From: Streptomyces barkulensis
Lineage (GTDB): Bacteria > Actinomycetota > Actinomycetes > Streptomycetales > Streptomycetaceae
Reading direction: 5' to 3'
NCBI RefSeq assembly: GCF_002843305.1
Contig: NZ_PGSG01000110.1
Span: forward strand, 155,484-219,483
DNA length: 64,000 nt
In this document: positions 52,350 to 60,697 of the stretch, in pieces
Position numbering within the stretch: the stretch's first letter is position 1
Layout: every line of letters starts with the position of its first letter
The notes under the pieces: model-generated
The model's input: only the letters and a program-made list of their open reading frames with translations
Database searches by the model: none
Told to the model about the DNA's origin: nothing
Program-made: the position numbers and the translations under genes

Positions 52350-54020
52350 ATGACCCACGTCATCACCCAGAACTGCTGCGGCGACGCCACCTGCGTCGCC
52401 GTCTGCCCGGTCAACTGCATCCACCCGACTCCGCAGGAGAGGGACTTCGGCAGCACGGAGATGCTGTACGTCGACCCCGGGGCGTGCATCGACTGCGGTG
52501 CCTGCGCGGACGCCTGCCCGGTGGACGCGATCCTCCCGGAGGACCGGCTCACCGGGGCGCAGCGCGAGTACGCAGCCGTCAACGCGGCGTACTTCGAGGA
52601 CCGCGCGGGCGGCGCGGACGGCGGATCCGGCTCCGGACCCGCCGACCACGGGCCGAACTTCCACGCCTGGGGCAGGCCGGCGTTCGAGCGCGTCCTGCCC
52701 TCCGACTTCGCGCCGCTGCGGGTCGCGGTCGTCGGCACCGGCCCGGCCGGTATGTACGCCGCCGAGGACCTGCTGCTCCACACCGGCGCCGAGGTGACCC
52801 TCGTCGACCGGATGCCGGTGGCCGGCGGTCTCGTGCGCTACGGGGTGGCCCCCGACCACCCCGGGACCAAGGGGGTCGGGGACACCTTCGCGCGGCTGTA
52901 CGCGCACCCGCGGGTCCGGATGTACCTGGGCCTGGAGGTGGGCGCCGACGTCACCGCGGAGGAACTGGCCGCGCACCACGACGCGGTCGTCTACGCCGTC
53001 GGGGCCCGCGCCGACCGCCGCCTGGGGATCCCGGGTGAGGAGCTGCCCGGAAGCATCTCCGCGACCACGCTGGTGGCCTGGTACAACGCCCACCCGGAGA
53101 CCGCCCCGGACGCCGTCGACCCGTCCGCCGAGCGAGTGGTCGTGGTCGGCAACGGCAACGTCGCCCTCGACGTCGCCCGGATCCTGACGGCCGACCCGCA
53201 GGAGCTGGCCGGTACCGACATCGCCGCCCACGCGCTCGGCGCGCTGCGCACCGGAAAGGTGCGGGAGGTGGTCCTCCTCGGACGCCGGGGTCCGGCCGAC
53301 GCGGCGTACACCAGGCCGGAACTGCTCGCCCTGAAGCATCTGCCGGGTGTGGAGCTGGTCGTGGACGACCACGACCCCCGCATCGCCGGAAGCATCGACG
53401 CGGCAGGCCCGGGGGACAAGGCGGCCGTACTGCGGGACGTCTCCCGGCAGACGGTGGACTGGTCCCTCCCGCCCGCGCCGGGGCGGCGCATCGTGCTGCG
53501 CTTCCACAGCGCGCCGGCGGAGGTGCTCGGCGACGGGCGGGTGCGGGCGGTGCGCGCCACGGCGGCGGGGGGAGAGCTGGAGATACCGGCCGGCCTGGTG
53601 GTGCGGGCGGTCGGCTACCGCGGCGCGCCGGTTCCCGGTCTGCCCTTCGACGAGGCCACCGGCACCGTCCCGCACGAGGGCGGGCGCGTGACCGGGCGGC
53701 CGGGGACATACGTCGTGGGCTGGATCAAACGCGGCCCCTCGGGCGGTATCGGAGCCAACCGCGCCTGCGCGGCCGAGACGGTCGGCACCCTGCTCGCCGA
53801 CGCGCTCGACGGCGCCCTGCCCGCGCCCGAGCACGGCGCGAGAGCCTTCCGCCGACTGGTGAGAGGCCGCAACCGCCGCCTGGTCGACGCCCGGGGCCAG
53901 GCGGCGATCGACCGGGTGGAGGTGGCCCGCGGACTGCGGGCCGGACGGCCCAGGGAGAAGCTGGCCACCGTCCCCGAACTGGTGGCGGCGGCCCGCGGCC
54001 GCCGGCGGCTTCCGGGGTGA
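52350..54020 (+). CDS. Ferredoxin--NADP+ reductase with N-terminal 2[4Fe-4S] ferredoxin domain (FprB-like)
   Basis: 556 residues. The N-terminal ferredoxin domain has two cluster motifs, CCGDATCVAVCPVNCIHP and CIDCGACADACPVDAI. The reductase domain begins near residue 125 with VAVVGTGPAGMYAAEDLL (FAD), then VVVVGNGNVALDVARIL (NADP) and a C-terminal GWIKRGPSGGIGANRACA, all typical of adrenodoxin-reductase-like enzymes. It can pass electrons from NADPH to its own clusters and then to the diiron oxygenase encoded 18 bases upstream, and possibly to the P450 ferredoxin. Confidence 0.92.
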   Translation: MTHVITQNCCGDATCVAVCPVNCIHPTPQERDFGSTEMLYVDPGACIDCGACADACPVDAILPEDRLTGAQREYAAVNAAYFEDRAGGADGGSGSGPADHGPNFHAWGRPAFERVLPSDFAPLRVAVVGTGPAGMYAAEDLLLHTGAEVTLVDRMPVAGGLVRYGVAPDHPGTKGVGDTFARLYAHPRVRMYLGLEVGADVTAEELAAHHDAVVYAVGARADRRLGIPGEELPGSISATTLVAWYNAHPETAPDAVDPSAERVVVVGNGNVALDVARILTADPQELAGTDIAAHALGALRTGKVREVVLLGRRGPADAAYTRPELLALKHLPGVELVVDDHDPRIAGSIDAAGPGDKAAVLRDVSRQTVDWSLPPAPGRRIVLRFHSAPAEVLGDGRVRAVRATAAGGELEIPAGLVVRAVGYRGAPVPGLPFDEATGTVPHEGGRVTGRPGTYVVGWIKRGPSGGIGANRACAAETVGTLLADALDGALPAPEHGARAFRRLVRGRNRRLVDARGQAAIDRVEVARGLRAGRPREKLATVPELVAAARGRRRLPG

Positions 54021-54024
54021 AACA

Positions 54025-54063
54025 CCCGCCCCGCTCCGGCCTCCCGCTCCGGAGCGGGGCGGG
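54025..54063. terminator. Terminator after the reductase gene
   Basis: Perfect 15-bp stem (54025-54039 with 54049-54063), nine-base loop, five bases past the stop; the converging gene ends 57 bases further on. Confidence 0.8.
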
Positions 54064-54111
54064 TGGCGGCCCCGTCCGGGTGGCGGCCCCGTCCGGGTGG
54101 TGGCCCCGTCC
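54061..54111. repeat. 17-bp tandem repeat, three copies
   Basis: GGGTGGCGGCCCCGTCC occurs three times (the third copy has one C-to-T change) between converging genes, starting inside the terminator arm. Confidence 0.85.
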
Positions 54112-54119
54112 GGGAAGCG

Positions 54120-55010
54120 TCAGGGAGCGGGCCGCCGACCGCGGTCGGTCCTGGTCTCGAGGGCGTGCAGAACGGCCACCATGTCGCGGTCGCCGTGCCC
54201 CAGCGCGACCGTCTCGCCGAAGAGGGCGTGGCAGACCTCCAGCAGGGGAGAGGCCAGACCGGCCTCCCGGGCCGCCTCGTGGATCAGCCGGTTGTTCTTC
54301 AGTACGTCCAGGGCGGCGGCCTGGACGCCGAAGTCGCGCGCCAGCAGTTTGGGCGCCTTCATACGGGAGACGCCGCTGGCCATCGGGCCGGCGTCGAGCA
54401 CGTCCAGGAACAGCCGCCGGTCCAGACCGTGGCGGTCGGCGAAGTGGAACGCCTCGGTGAGACCGGTGACCATGGTGATCAGGAACAGGTTCACCGAGAG
54501 CTTCATCAGCAGCGCGCTCGGAGCGGGCCCGCACACGAACACCTCCCGGCACATCGGCCGCAGCAGCGGGCGCACCGGCTCCACGGCCGCCGGCTCCCCG
54601 GCCACCATCGCCACCAGCCGCCCCGCCTCGGCGGGCACGCGGGAGCCGGAGACGGGGGCCTCGACGTAACCGCCGCCGGCCGCGCGGACGTCGGCCTCCA
54701 GCCCGCGCGAGTAGTGGGGCGAGGTCGTCCCCATGTGCACGACCGTGCGCCCGGCGACGCGCGGGGCGAAGTCCGGTGTGCCGCGGCCCAGTACGGCGTC
54801 CGTCGCCGCCTCGTCGGCCAGCATCAGGAAGACGGTGCCGGCCCGCTGGAAGACCTCGGAGGGGCTCGCCGCCACCTCGGCCCCGGCCGCGCGCAGCGGC
54901 TCGCTCCGGGCGGCGGTGCGGTTCCAGACGACCGGCGCCATGCCGGCGCGGGCCAGATTCAGCGCCATGGGCTGTCCCATGACGCCGAGGCCGACGAAAC
55001 CCACGTCCAC
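54120..55010 (-). CDS. 3-hydroxyisobutyrate-dehydrogenase-family NAD(P)-dependent oxidoreductase
   Basis: 296 residues, GTG at 55010 with GGAAGGG upstream. N-terminal VGFVGLGVMGQPMALNLARA binds NAD(P), VEAPVSGSRVPAEAGRLVAM is the substrate-binding stretch (SGS/GG motif), and LLMKLSVNLFLITMV carries the catalytic lysine. Beta-hydroxyacid dehydrogenases oxidise 3-hydroxyisobutyrate, tartronate semialdehyde or imines. A divergent TetR gene with two operator-like sites overlapping the promoter points to substrate-linked induction. Confidence 0.82.
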   Translation of the reverse strand: MDVGFVGLGVMGQPMALNLARAGMAPVVWNRTAARSEPLRAAGAEVAASPSEVFQRAGTVFLMLADEAATDAVLGRGTPDFAPRVAGRTVVHMGTTSPHYSRGLEADVRAAGGGYVEAPVSGSRVPAEAGRLVAMVAGEPAAVEPVRPLLRPMCREVFVCGPAPSALLMKLSVNLFLITMVTGLTEAFHFADRHGLDRRLFLDVLDAGPMASGVSRMKAPKLLARDFGVQAAALDVLKNNRLIHEAAREAGLASPLLEVCHALFGETVALGHGDRDMVAVLHALETRTDRGRRPAP

Positions 55011-55069
55011 GCTGTGCCGCCCTTCCGACCGGAGGGCCCCGGCCCTCGCCTGCCTGCCGGCCCCGCCCT

Positions 55070-55114
55070 CTATGACAGCCGTCATAGTAGCGGCCGTTGT
55101 GACGTGTGTCATAG
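55070..55114 (-). promoter_or_regulatory. Promoter with two TetR-type operators
   Basis: CTATGAC-N4-GTCATAG (55070-55087, perfect) and TTGTGAC-N4-GTCATAG (55097-55114, two mismatches) flank a minus-strand promoter: ATGACA (55112-55107), 17-base spacer, TACTAT (55089-55084). One operator covers each promoter box, so binding would shut off the dehydrogenase gene and could also repress the divergent tetR gene. Confidence 0.65.
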
Positions 55115-55254
55115 CGCCGGGCGCGGTCCGGTCCTGGGTGGGCCGGACGGGATCTCTCTCCCGTACCGGGACGGCCGGAGCGGCACCGATAGGCTGGCCG
55201 GACCGGCGGGGCGAGCGCCGCCCGCCCGGTTCGCCAGGGGATCGGAGGTCGGCG

Positions 55255-55851
55255 ATGGCGGTTTCCCGGCGGGGACCGCGCGAGCGGATGGTCTTCAGCG
55301 CGGCCCAGCTCATCCGGCGCGACGGAGTCGCCGCGACCGGCCTGCGCGATGTCGTCGAGCACGCGCAGGCCCCGAGAGGATCGCTGCGGCACTACTTCCC
55401 GGGCGGCAAGGAGCAGCTCGTCAACGAGGCCGTGGAGTGGGCCGGACACTACGCGGCCAAGCGCGTGGCCCGGTTCCTGGCCGAGATGCCCGAGCCGTCG
55501 CCGAGCCGCCTGTTCGAGGCGATGGTGCGTCAGTGGACCGACGAGTACCGGTCGGCCGGGTTCGCGACGGGCTGCCCCGTCGTCGCCGCCACGGTGGACC
55601 GCGCCGGCTCCGCCGAGTCCACCAGGCAGGCGACCGCCGCCGCGTTCGCCGCCTGGAACCGCCCGGTGGCGCGGGCGCTGACGGAGATGGGCGTGCCGTC
55701 CGGGCGGGCCGCCTCGCTGGCGACCCTGATGATCAGCGCGCTGGAAGGGGCGATCGTGATAGCCAGGGCCGAGCGCGACGTACGCGCCCTCGAGACCGTG
55801 GCGCGGGAGCTCGGTCCCGTCCTGGACGCCGGCGCCGCCCCGCGGGACTGA
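55255..55851 (+). CDS. TetR-family regulator (LmrA/YxaF type)
   Basis: 198 residues, ATG at 55255 with GGAGG six bases upstream. HTH at about 10-55: VFSAAQLIRRDGVAATGLRD, then APRGSLRHYFPGGKEQLV. FATGCPVVAATVDRAG and ATLMISALEGAIVIARAERD are typical of the LmrA/YxaF/QacR-like subgroup. It lies divergent to the hydroxyacid dehydrogenase gene and very probably binds the two CTATGAC-type sites between them. Confidence 0.85.
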   Translation: MAVSRRGPRERMVFSAAQLIRRDGVAATGLRDVVEHAQAPRGSLRHYFPGGKEQLVNEAVEWAGHYAAKRVARFLAEMPEPSPSRLFEAMVRQWTDEYRSAGFATGCPVVAATVDRAGSAESTRQATAAAFAAWNRPVARALTEMGVPSGRAASLATLMISALEGAIVIARAERDVRALETVARELGPVLDAGAAPRD

Positions 55852-55955
55852 CGCCCGCGCCGGGAGGAGCCGGGCGGCGGCGGTGGCGGAGCGTAGCGTG
55901 GGCATACGGAGGCCGGGGCCGACGCGTGCCCGGTACGGCGAAGGGAGCACACACC

Positions 55956-57365
55956 ATGGCGACCGCGCAGCGCATGGTGGTCATCGGAGGCAACGCGGCG
56001 GGCATGTCCGCCGCGTCGCAGGCACGAAGACTGAAGGGGCCCGGGGAACTGCAGATCATCGCCCTCGAACGGGGCGGTTACGCCTCCTACTCCGCCTGCG
56101 GCATCCCCTACTGGGTCGGGGGTGATGTCGCGGCCGCCGAGGACCTGATCGCACGGACCCCCGAGGAGCACCGCGGGCGGGACATCGATCTGCGGCTGCA
56201 CACCGAGGTCACCGAGCTCGACCCGGACGGCTGCCGCGTCCGCGTCCGCGTCCGCGACGGCGGTGACGGCGGCGGCCCCGGGAAGTGGCTGGGCTACGAC
56301 CACCTGGTCATCGCCACCGGCGCCCGCCCCCTGCGCCCCGGCCTGCCGGGCATCGACGCGCAGGGCGTACACGGCGTACAGACCATGGACGACGGCAGAT
56401 CCCTGCTGGAGGCCCTGGAGGAGACCGAGTCGGCGCGCACCGGGCGGCGCGCGGTCGTGGTCGGCGCCGGCTACATCGGCGTGGAGATGGCCGAGGCGCT
56501 GGTCCGCCGCGGTTACCGGGTCACGGTGCTGGACCGGGCCGAGGAGCCGATGACCACCCTGGACCCCGACATGGGCCGGCTGGTGCGCGAGGCGATGGCC
56601 GGTATGGGCATCGAGACGGTCACCGAGGCCGCCGTCACCGCCGTCCGCACCGGTGAGGACGGCCGGGTGCGGGCCGTCGCCACCGAGGACGCCGAGTACG
56701 CGGCCGACCTGGTGGTCCTCGGACTGGGGGTGCGGCCCGAGACCGGGCTCGCGCGCGAGGCGGGACTGCCGCTGGGGGAGTCCGGAGGCCTGCTCACCGA
56801 TCTGGCGATGCGGGTGCGGGGGAGGGAGAACATCTGGGCCGGCGGAGACTGCGTCGAGGTCCTGGACCTCGTCTCCGGCCTCGACCGCCACATCGCGCTG
56901 GGCACGCACGCCAACAAGCACGGTCAGGTCATCGGCACCAACATCGGCGGGGGCTACGCCACCTTCCCCGGCGTCGTCGGCACGGCCGTCAGCAAGGTCT
57001 GCGATCTGGAGATCGCCCGCACCGGCCTGCTGGAGAGCCAGGCCAGGGCAGCGGGGCTGCGGTTCGTGACCGTGACGATCGAGTCGACCAGCCGCGCCGG
57101 CTACTACCCGGGCGCCGCGCCGATGCATGTGAAAATGCTCGCCGAGCACCGCACGGGCCGCCTGCTGGGCGTGCAGATCGTCGGACGCGAGGGCGCGGGC
57201 AAACGCGTGGACGTGGCCGCGGTCGCCCTGTCCGCGTCCATGACGGTCGAACAGATGACGTTCCTGGACCTGGGATACGCGCCGCCGTTCTCCCCGCTGT
57301 GGGATCCGGTGCTGGTGGCGGCCCGGAAGGCGACCGCGGCGGTGCGCCGGACCGGCGCGCACTGA
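55956..57365 (+). CDS. CoA-disulfide reductase / NADH oxidase-like FAD oxidoreductase
   Basis: 469 residues, ATG at 55956 with AAGGGAG upstream. FAD site VVIGGNAAGMSAASQARRL, the single redox cysteine in YASYSACGIPYWVGG, NAD(P) site AVVVGAGYIGVEMAEALVRRG, and a second FAD segment ENIWAGGDCVEV. The C-terminal dimerisation domain has HVKMLAEHRTGRLLGVQIVG. The active-site S-x3-C fits CoA-disulfide, persulfide or polysulfide reductases. No partner genes help to choose. Confidence 0.83.
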   Translation: MATAQRMVVIGGNAAGMSAASQARRLKGPGELQIIALERGGYASYSACGIPYWVGGDVAAAEDLIARTPEEHRGRDIDLRLHTEVTELDPDGCRVRVRVRDGGDGGGPGKWLGYDHLVIATGARPLRPGLPGIDAQGVHGVQTMDDGRSLLEALEETESARTGRRAVVVGAGYIGVEMAEALVRRGYRVTVLDRAEEPMTTLDPDMGRLVREAMAGMGIETVTEAAVTAVRTGEDGRVRAVATEDAEYAADLVVLGLGVRPETGLAREAGLPLGESGGLLTDLAMRVRGRENIWAGGDCVEVLDLVSGLDRHIALGTHANKHGQVIGTNIGGGYATFPGVVGTAVSKVCDLEIARTGLLESQARAAGLRFVTVTIESTSRAGYYPGAAPMHVKMLAEHRTGRLLGVQIVGREGAGKRVDVAAVALSASMTVEQMTFLDLGYAPPFSPLWDPVLVAARKATAAVRRTGAH

Positions 57366-57472
57366 CGGCACGGCGCACCACCCCCTCCCGTTCCCGGCAC
57401 CGGCGCGCCTACCGTTTCCGCCGGGGGGTGACGCACCCCCGGCAGGACGCCCCGACCCGTGGGAGGCCACCG

Positions 57473-58276
57473 ATGACGACCGCGCCCGTACACGTGACCA
57501 CCTGGCAGGACGGCGACGCCGACGCGCCGGTGGCGGTTTTCGTCCACAACATCATGACCTGGGGCGACGACGCCGAGTACGGCTTCGCGGCGCAGCGCCC
57601 ACTGGCCGCCCGCGCCCGGCTGCTGCTGATGGACCGCCGGGGCTACGGCCGCAGCCCGGACACCGACCGCAGCGACTACGCGGTGGACGCCGAGGACATC
57701 GTCTCCCTCCTGGGGGAGGGCGCCCATCTGGTCGGGCACGCCTACGGCGGCGTCGGCGCGATGCTCGCCGCCTCGCGGCGGCCCGATCTGGTCCGCTCCC
57801 TGACGCTCATCCAGCCGGGGGCGCTGCGGGTGGCCGAGCGGCACCCGGTGGTGGCCGAGGCGCTGGCCCGCGCACGGCGGAGCACCGCGGAACTCCCCGC
57901 GGACATGTCGGCGCAGGACTACCTGCGCGCCTCCACCGAGGGACTGGGGCTGCCGATGCCGGAGCCGACACGGGAGCGGCTGCGCGCCGCGCGCACCTCG
58001 ATGCGGGAACGCCCCTGCTGGGACGCGGACATCCCGCTGCGGCCGATCGCCGACGCGCCCTGGCCCACGCTGCTGGTCTCCGGCGACTGGGCCGGCGCCC
58101 CGGAGCCGTACCGGAAGTACGCGGGCGAACCGCTGATCGCCTGTGCCGAGGTGATCGCCGAGACGGTCGGCGCACGTCATCTGAGAGTCCCCGGCTTCTA
58201 CCCGCACACCCAGCAGCCACAGGCGGTCAACGAGGCGCTGTGGCAGTTGTGGCGCGACGCGGAAGCGGCAAGCTGA
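57473..58276 (+). CDS. Alpha/beta-hydrolase-fold protein lacking the nucleophile serine
   Basis: 267 residues, ATG at 57473 with GGGAGG upstream. The fold is clear: DAPVAVFVHNIMTWGDDAEY, LLLMDRRGYGRSPDTDRSDY, HLVGHAYGGVGAMLAASRRP. In the nucleophile elbow GHSYGG the serine is alanine (GHAYGG), and the oxyanion HG of the first strand is HN. A histidine is present near the end (FYPHTQQP). It may be a non-hydrolytic binding protein, use other chemistry such as cofactor-free oxygenation or lyase activity, or be a decaying enzyme. Confidence 0.8.
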   Translation: MTTAPVHVTTWQDGDADAPVAVFVHNIMTWGDDAEYGFAAQRPLAARARLLLMDRRGYGRSPDTDRSDYAVDAEDIVSLLGEGAHLVGHAYGGVGAMLAASRRPDLVRSLTLIQPGALRVAERHPVVAEALARARRSTAELPADMSAQDYLRASTEGLGLPMPEPTRERLRAARTSMRERPCWDADIPLRPIADAPWPTLLVSGDWAGAPEPYRKYAGEPLIACAEVIAETVGARHLRVPGFYPHTQQPQAVNEALWQLWRDAEAAS

Positions 58277-58300
58277 CGCGCCGGGACCGGGCGCGGTGGT

Positions 58301-58525
58301 TCAGGCCGGTTGACGTGCGAAGAGCTCCAGATGCCCGCACCTCGGGCAGCGGTAGGCGTCGATCCACCACCGGGGACGGCCCACACGCCTGGCGCCACCG
58401 AACACGCCGCGCTCCAGCGGTCCGGCGATCCAGCGGGCGTATCCGCGGGAGTTGTCGCCCGAGTCCTCGGTGAATCCCGGCTCCAGGCCGGTCGTGCCGC
58501 ACTGGGTGCACTTCGCGGTGCCCAT
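58301..58525 (-). CDS. Small zinc-ribbon protein
   Basis: 74 residues from the ATG at 58525. Two Cys pairs, KCTQCGTTG near the N-terminus and YRCPRCGHLELF near the C-terminus, would form one zinc site. The middle (GVFGGARRVGRPRWWIDAY) is basic and aromatic. There is no clear ribosome binding site. Its start overlaps the truncated gene on the other strand by eight bases, so a rearrangement may lie here. Confidence 0.55.
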   Translation of the reverse strand: MGTAKCTQCGTTGLEPGFTEDSGDNSRGYARWIAGPLERGVFGGARRVGRPRWWIDAYRCPRCGHLELFARQPA

Positions 58526-59249
58526 CGCAGGAGTCCGCGAGCCGTGGAAGATCGAGGGCGAGGCGCTCGCCATCGAACTCGTGCCGTGCGGCGAGCCGCA
58601 CCGGGGCCAGGCCGTCGGTGAGTTCGACATCGAGGAGAAGGGGGACTCCCCCGGCGAGGAGGCGGTCACGGCGATCGCCGACGAGCGGTGCCCGGCCGAG
58701 GCGGGCGAGTTCGCCCCGGACACCTGGGCGCTGCCCGAAGGGGTCGGCCTCTCCTGTTACACCCCCACCGCGGAGAGCTGGGCCACCGGCGACCGCGCCG
58801 TGAGCTGCACCTACACCAAGGAGTCGGGCGAGTTCACCGGCTCGCTCAAGGTCGGCGCGAAGTCGCTGAAGCCGGGCCGGAAGACCTACCTGAACGACGC
58901 GAACGCCGTCTACGAGGCTCTGTGGGCGAACCAGCCCGAGGCGGAGACCGTCGAGGAGGACCTCGACGCCTACAAGGCGCAGGCCGACGCCGTCGCCACC
59001 GCCCTCGACGCGCACCTCGACGGTCTGCGCGGCATCGAGGGGACGGAGACCGGCAGGCTCCGCACCCGGCTGGAGAAGACCGCCGGCCACTGGAAGGACG
59101 CCGCCAAGGCCGGCGACGCCGACGCGTTCTACATCGCCTACGACCCCGCCTTCACCGGCCTGGACCCCGGTGACACGGTCGCCGCCCGCAAGGAGCTCGG
59201 CCTGGCCACCACCGTCCCGGCTGACGACGCCGAGATCTGGGCGAGCTGA
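58518..59249 (+). pseudogene. Septum-formation-like protein, N-terminus missing
   Basis: From GTG at 58518 the frame reads VREPWKIEGEALAIELVPCG, then EPHRGQAVGEFD and GVGLSCYTPTAESWATGDRA, followed by a helical, acidic C-terminus to 59249. The pattern of a conserved cysteine before EPH and a later C-x-C-T pair resembles the secreted domain of actinobacterial septum-formation-family proteins. Those normally carry a signal peptide or membrane anchor and an upstream D-C-F segment, which are absent. The upstream bases instead encode the zinc-ribbon gene on the other strand. A short intact gene cannot be excluded. Confidence 0.45.
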
Positions 59250-59299
59250 CCCCTCGCCGGCCACCCCGCGACCGGGCGGCGGTGCCGGTCCACAGCGGC

Positions 59300-59347
59300 C
59301 GGTCCCGCCGCCCGATCGGTCCCGCCGCCCGATCGGTCCCGCCGCCG
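59300..59347. repeat. 17-bp tandem repeat, 2.8 copies
   Basis: CGGTCCCGCCGCCCGAT is repeated upstream of the snapalysin gene. It has the same period as, but different sequence from, the repeat at 54061. Confidence 0.8.
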
Positions 59348-59443
59348 GGAGCGTGCCGATTGACGGATTGGGGTGCGCCGCGGCTGGGCAGGGAGCTTGC
59401 AGCATGTCATGAGCACGCTCAACCCCCCACAAGGAGGACGACC

Positions 59444-60013
59444 ATGCACGTCCGCACACTCGTCCGCGGCTTCACCGCGGCCCTGGCGGTTGCCTTCGCA
59501 CTGGCCGGCGGCCAGGCCGCCGCCGCGCCGGCCGCCCCCGCGGCCGGGGACCGCGCCCTCGCCCCGCGGATCCTCACCTACGACGCGAGCGGGGCGGCGG
59601 AGTTCAGGGCCGCGGTCGACCGGGGCGCGGCGATCTGGAACGAGAGTGTCGACGCCGTCGAACTGCGGCCGGTGGCGGCCGGGCAGCGCGCCAACATCCG
59701 GATCCTCGCCGACAACGGCTGGCCCCGCGCCTACACCTACTCGCTGGGCAACGGCGTCGTATACATGGGCCGGCAGGCCGTCGACCAGGGCTACAACACC
59801 GTTCGCATCTCCTCCCACGAACTGGGCCACATCCTGGGGCTGCCGGACCGCAAGCCCGGCCCCTGCTCGAGCCTGATGTCCGGTTCCAGCGCCGGGACCG
59901 CGTGCACGAACCCCTATCCGAACGCGGCGGAGAAGGCGGAGGTCGAAAGCGACTTCGGCGGGGCGTTCGCCTGGCCGGCCGGGGCGCCGCGCAATGTGAT
60001 GACCGTGGACTGA
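59444..60013 (+). CDS. snpA: Snapalysin-family small secreted zinc metalloprotease
   Basis: 189 residues, ATG at 59444 with AAGGAGG upstream. Signal peptide of about 28 residues (VRGFTAALAVAFALAGGQA), a short propeptide, then the protease domain with SSHELGHILGLPD, the HExxHxxGxxD zinc site of snapalysin (M7). CSSLMSG supplies the met-turn and a disulfide cysteine. In Streptomyces snpA usually lies beside a LysR activator gene; none is present here. Confidence 0.92.
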   Translation: MHVRTLVRGFTAALAVAFALAGGQAAAAPAAPAAGDRALAPRILTYDASGAAEFRAAVDRGAAIWNESVDAVELRPVAAGQRANIRILADNGWPRAYTYSLGNGVVYMGRQAVDQGYNTVRISSHELGHILGLPDRKPGPCSSLMSGSSAGTACTNPYPNAAEKAEVESDFGGAFAWPAGAPRNVMTVD

Positions 60014-60056
60014 CGCACGGGGCGGGGGCGCCGCGCCCCCGCGCCCACCGCGGTCG

Positions 60057-60102
60057 GGAGGGTCCCGTCGCGCACCTGCGCAGGTGCGCGACGGGACCCT
60101 CC
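60057..60102. terminator. 46-bp perfect palindrome between converging genes
   Basis: 23-bp arms without mismatch or loop bases, centred between 60079 and 60080. It lies 44 bases after the snapalysin stop and 34 bases before the end of the converging gene. As RNA it would make a very stable bidirectional terminator; as DNA it could form a cruciform. Confidence 0.8.
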
Positions 60103-60135
60103 GTCCGTACCGCCGGGGCGGCGCTTCCGCCCCGG

Positions 60136-60450
60136 TCAGCTGTCGCCGTGGCGGAGCAGGGAACGGACCATGCGGCAGGTCGCCCCGGAGGGCGGGTGGA
60201 CGCCGATCTGCTCGGCCGTGGCGCGGATCCTGCGGTCGGTGGCCCGCTCCGGACGGTGGACGCCGGTGTCGAGCAGGGCTATGGCCAGGCGCATGGCCTT
60301 CAGGCGGCGGTTGTGCGAGACGTACCACTCGCGGGGCCGGCCGGCCGGGAGCGGCTTCTTGGGCAGGGTGGTCAGGGTCGTCAGCGCGGTGGCGGCGGGT
60401 GTGGTCGGGACCTTCGAGGGGTGCTTGGCGGCGAGCGCGGCAGAGGCCAT
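60136..60450 (-). CDS. Hypothetical basic protein
   Basis: 104 residues from the ATG at 60450 with a strong AGGAGGA upstream. Thr/Ala/Pro-rich N-terminal third, then REWYVSHNRRLKAMRLAIAL and RRIRATAEQIGVHPPSGATC. The basic C-terminal half could be a small helix-turn-helix-like DNA-binding domain, but I cannot assign a family. It is divergent to the recombination module and separated by about 370 bases carrying that module's promoter, so it could be its regulator. Confidence 0.6.
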   Translation of the reverse strand: MASAALAAKHPSKVPTTPAATALTTLTTLPKKPLPAGRPREWYVSHNRRLKAMRLAIALLDTGVHRPERATDRRIRATAEQIGVHPPSGATCRMVRSLLRHGDS

Positions 60451-60650
60451 CGGCTTCCTCCTGAGGTGGTCGTCCGGCCGTCTCGATCTGCCTTCCATTT
60501 TACTGTGGGCCACTGACAAAAGGCCTGGTCAAAGAGGAGTGAGAGGCTCCGGGGCGCCTTGTCCGCAGGTCTTGGCGGCGGGTCGTGCCGCAGCTCGGGG
60601 AGTCGGCGGTCCGGGCGCCGGAGCCCATGGGACTTTCCGTCCCGTAAGTG

Positions 60651-60679
60651 TTGATTTGTCGACAAGACGTGCCTAGTCT
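60651..60679 (+). promoter_or_regulatory. Promoter of the recombination module
   Basis: TTGATT (60651-60656), 17-base spacer, TAGTCT (60674-60679). The palindrome TTGTCGACAA (60656-60665) lies between the boxes and could be an operator. The leader to the first start is about 135 bases. Confidence 0.5.
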
Positions 60680-60697
60680 GTGACTCAGGACAGATTT

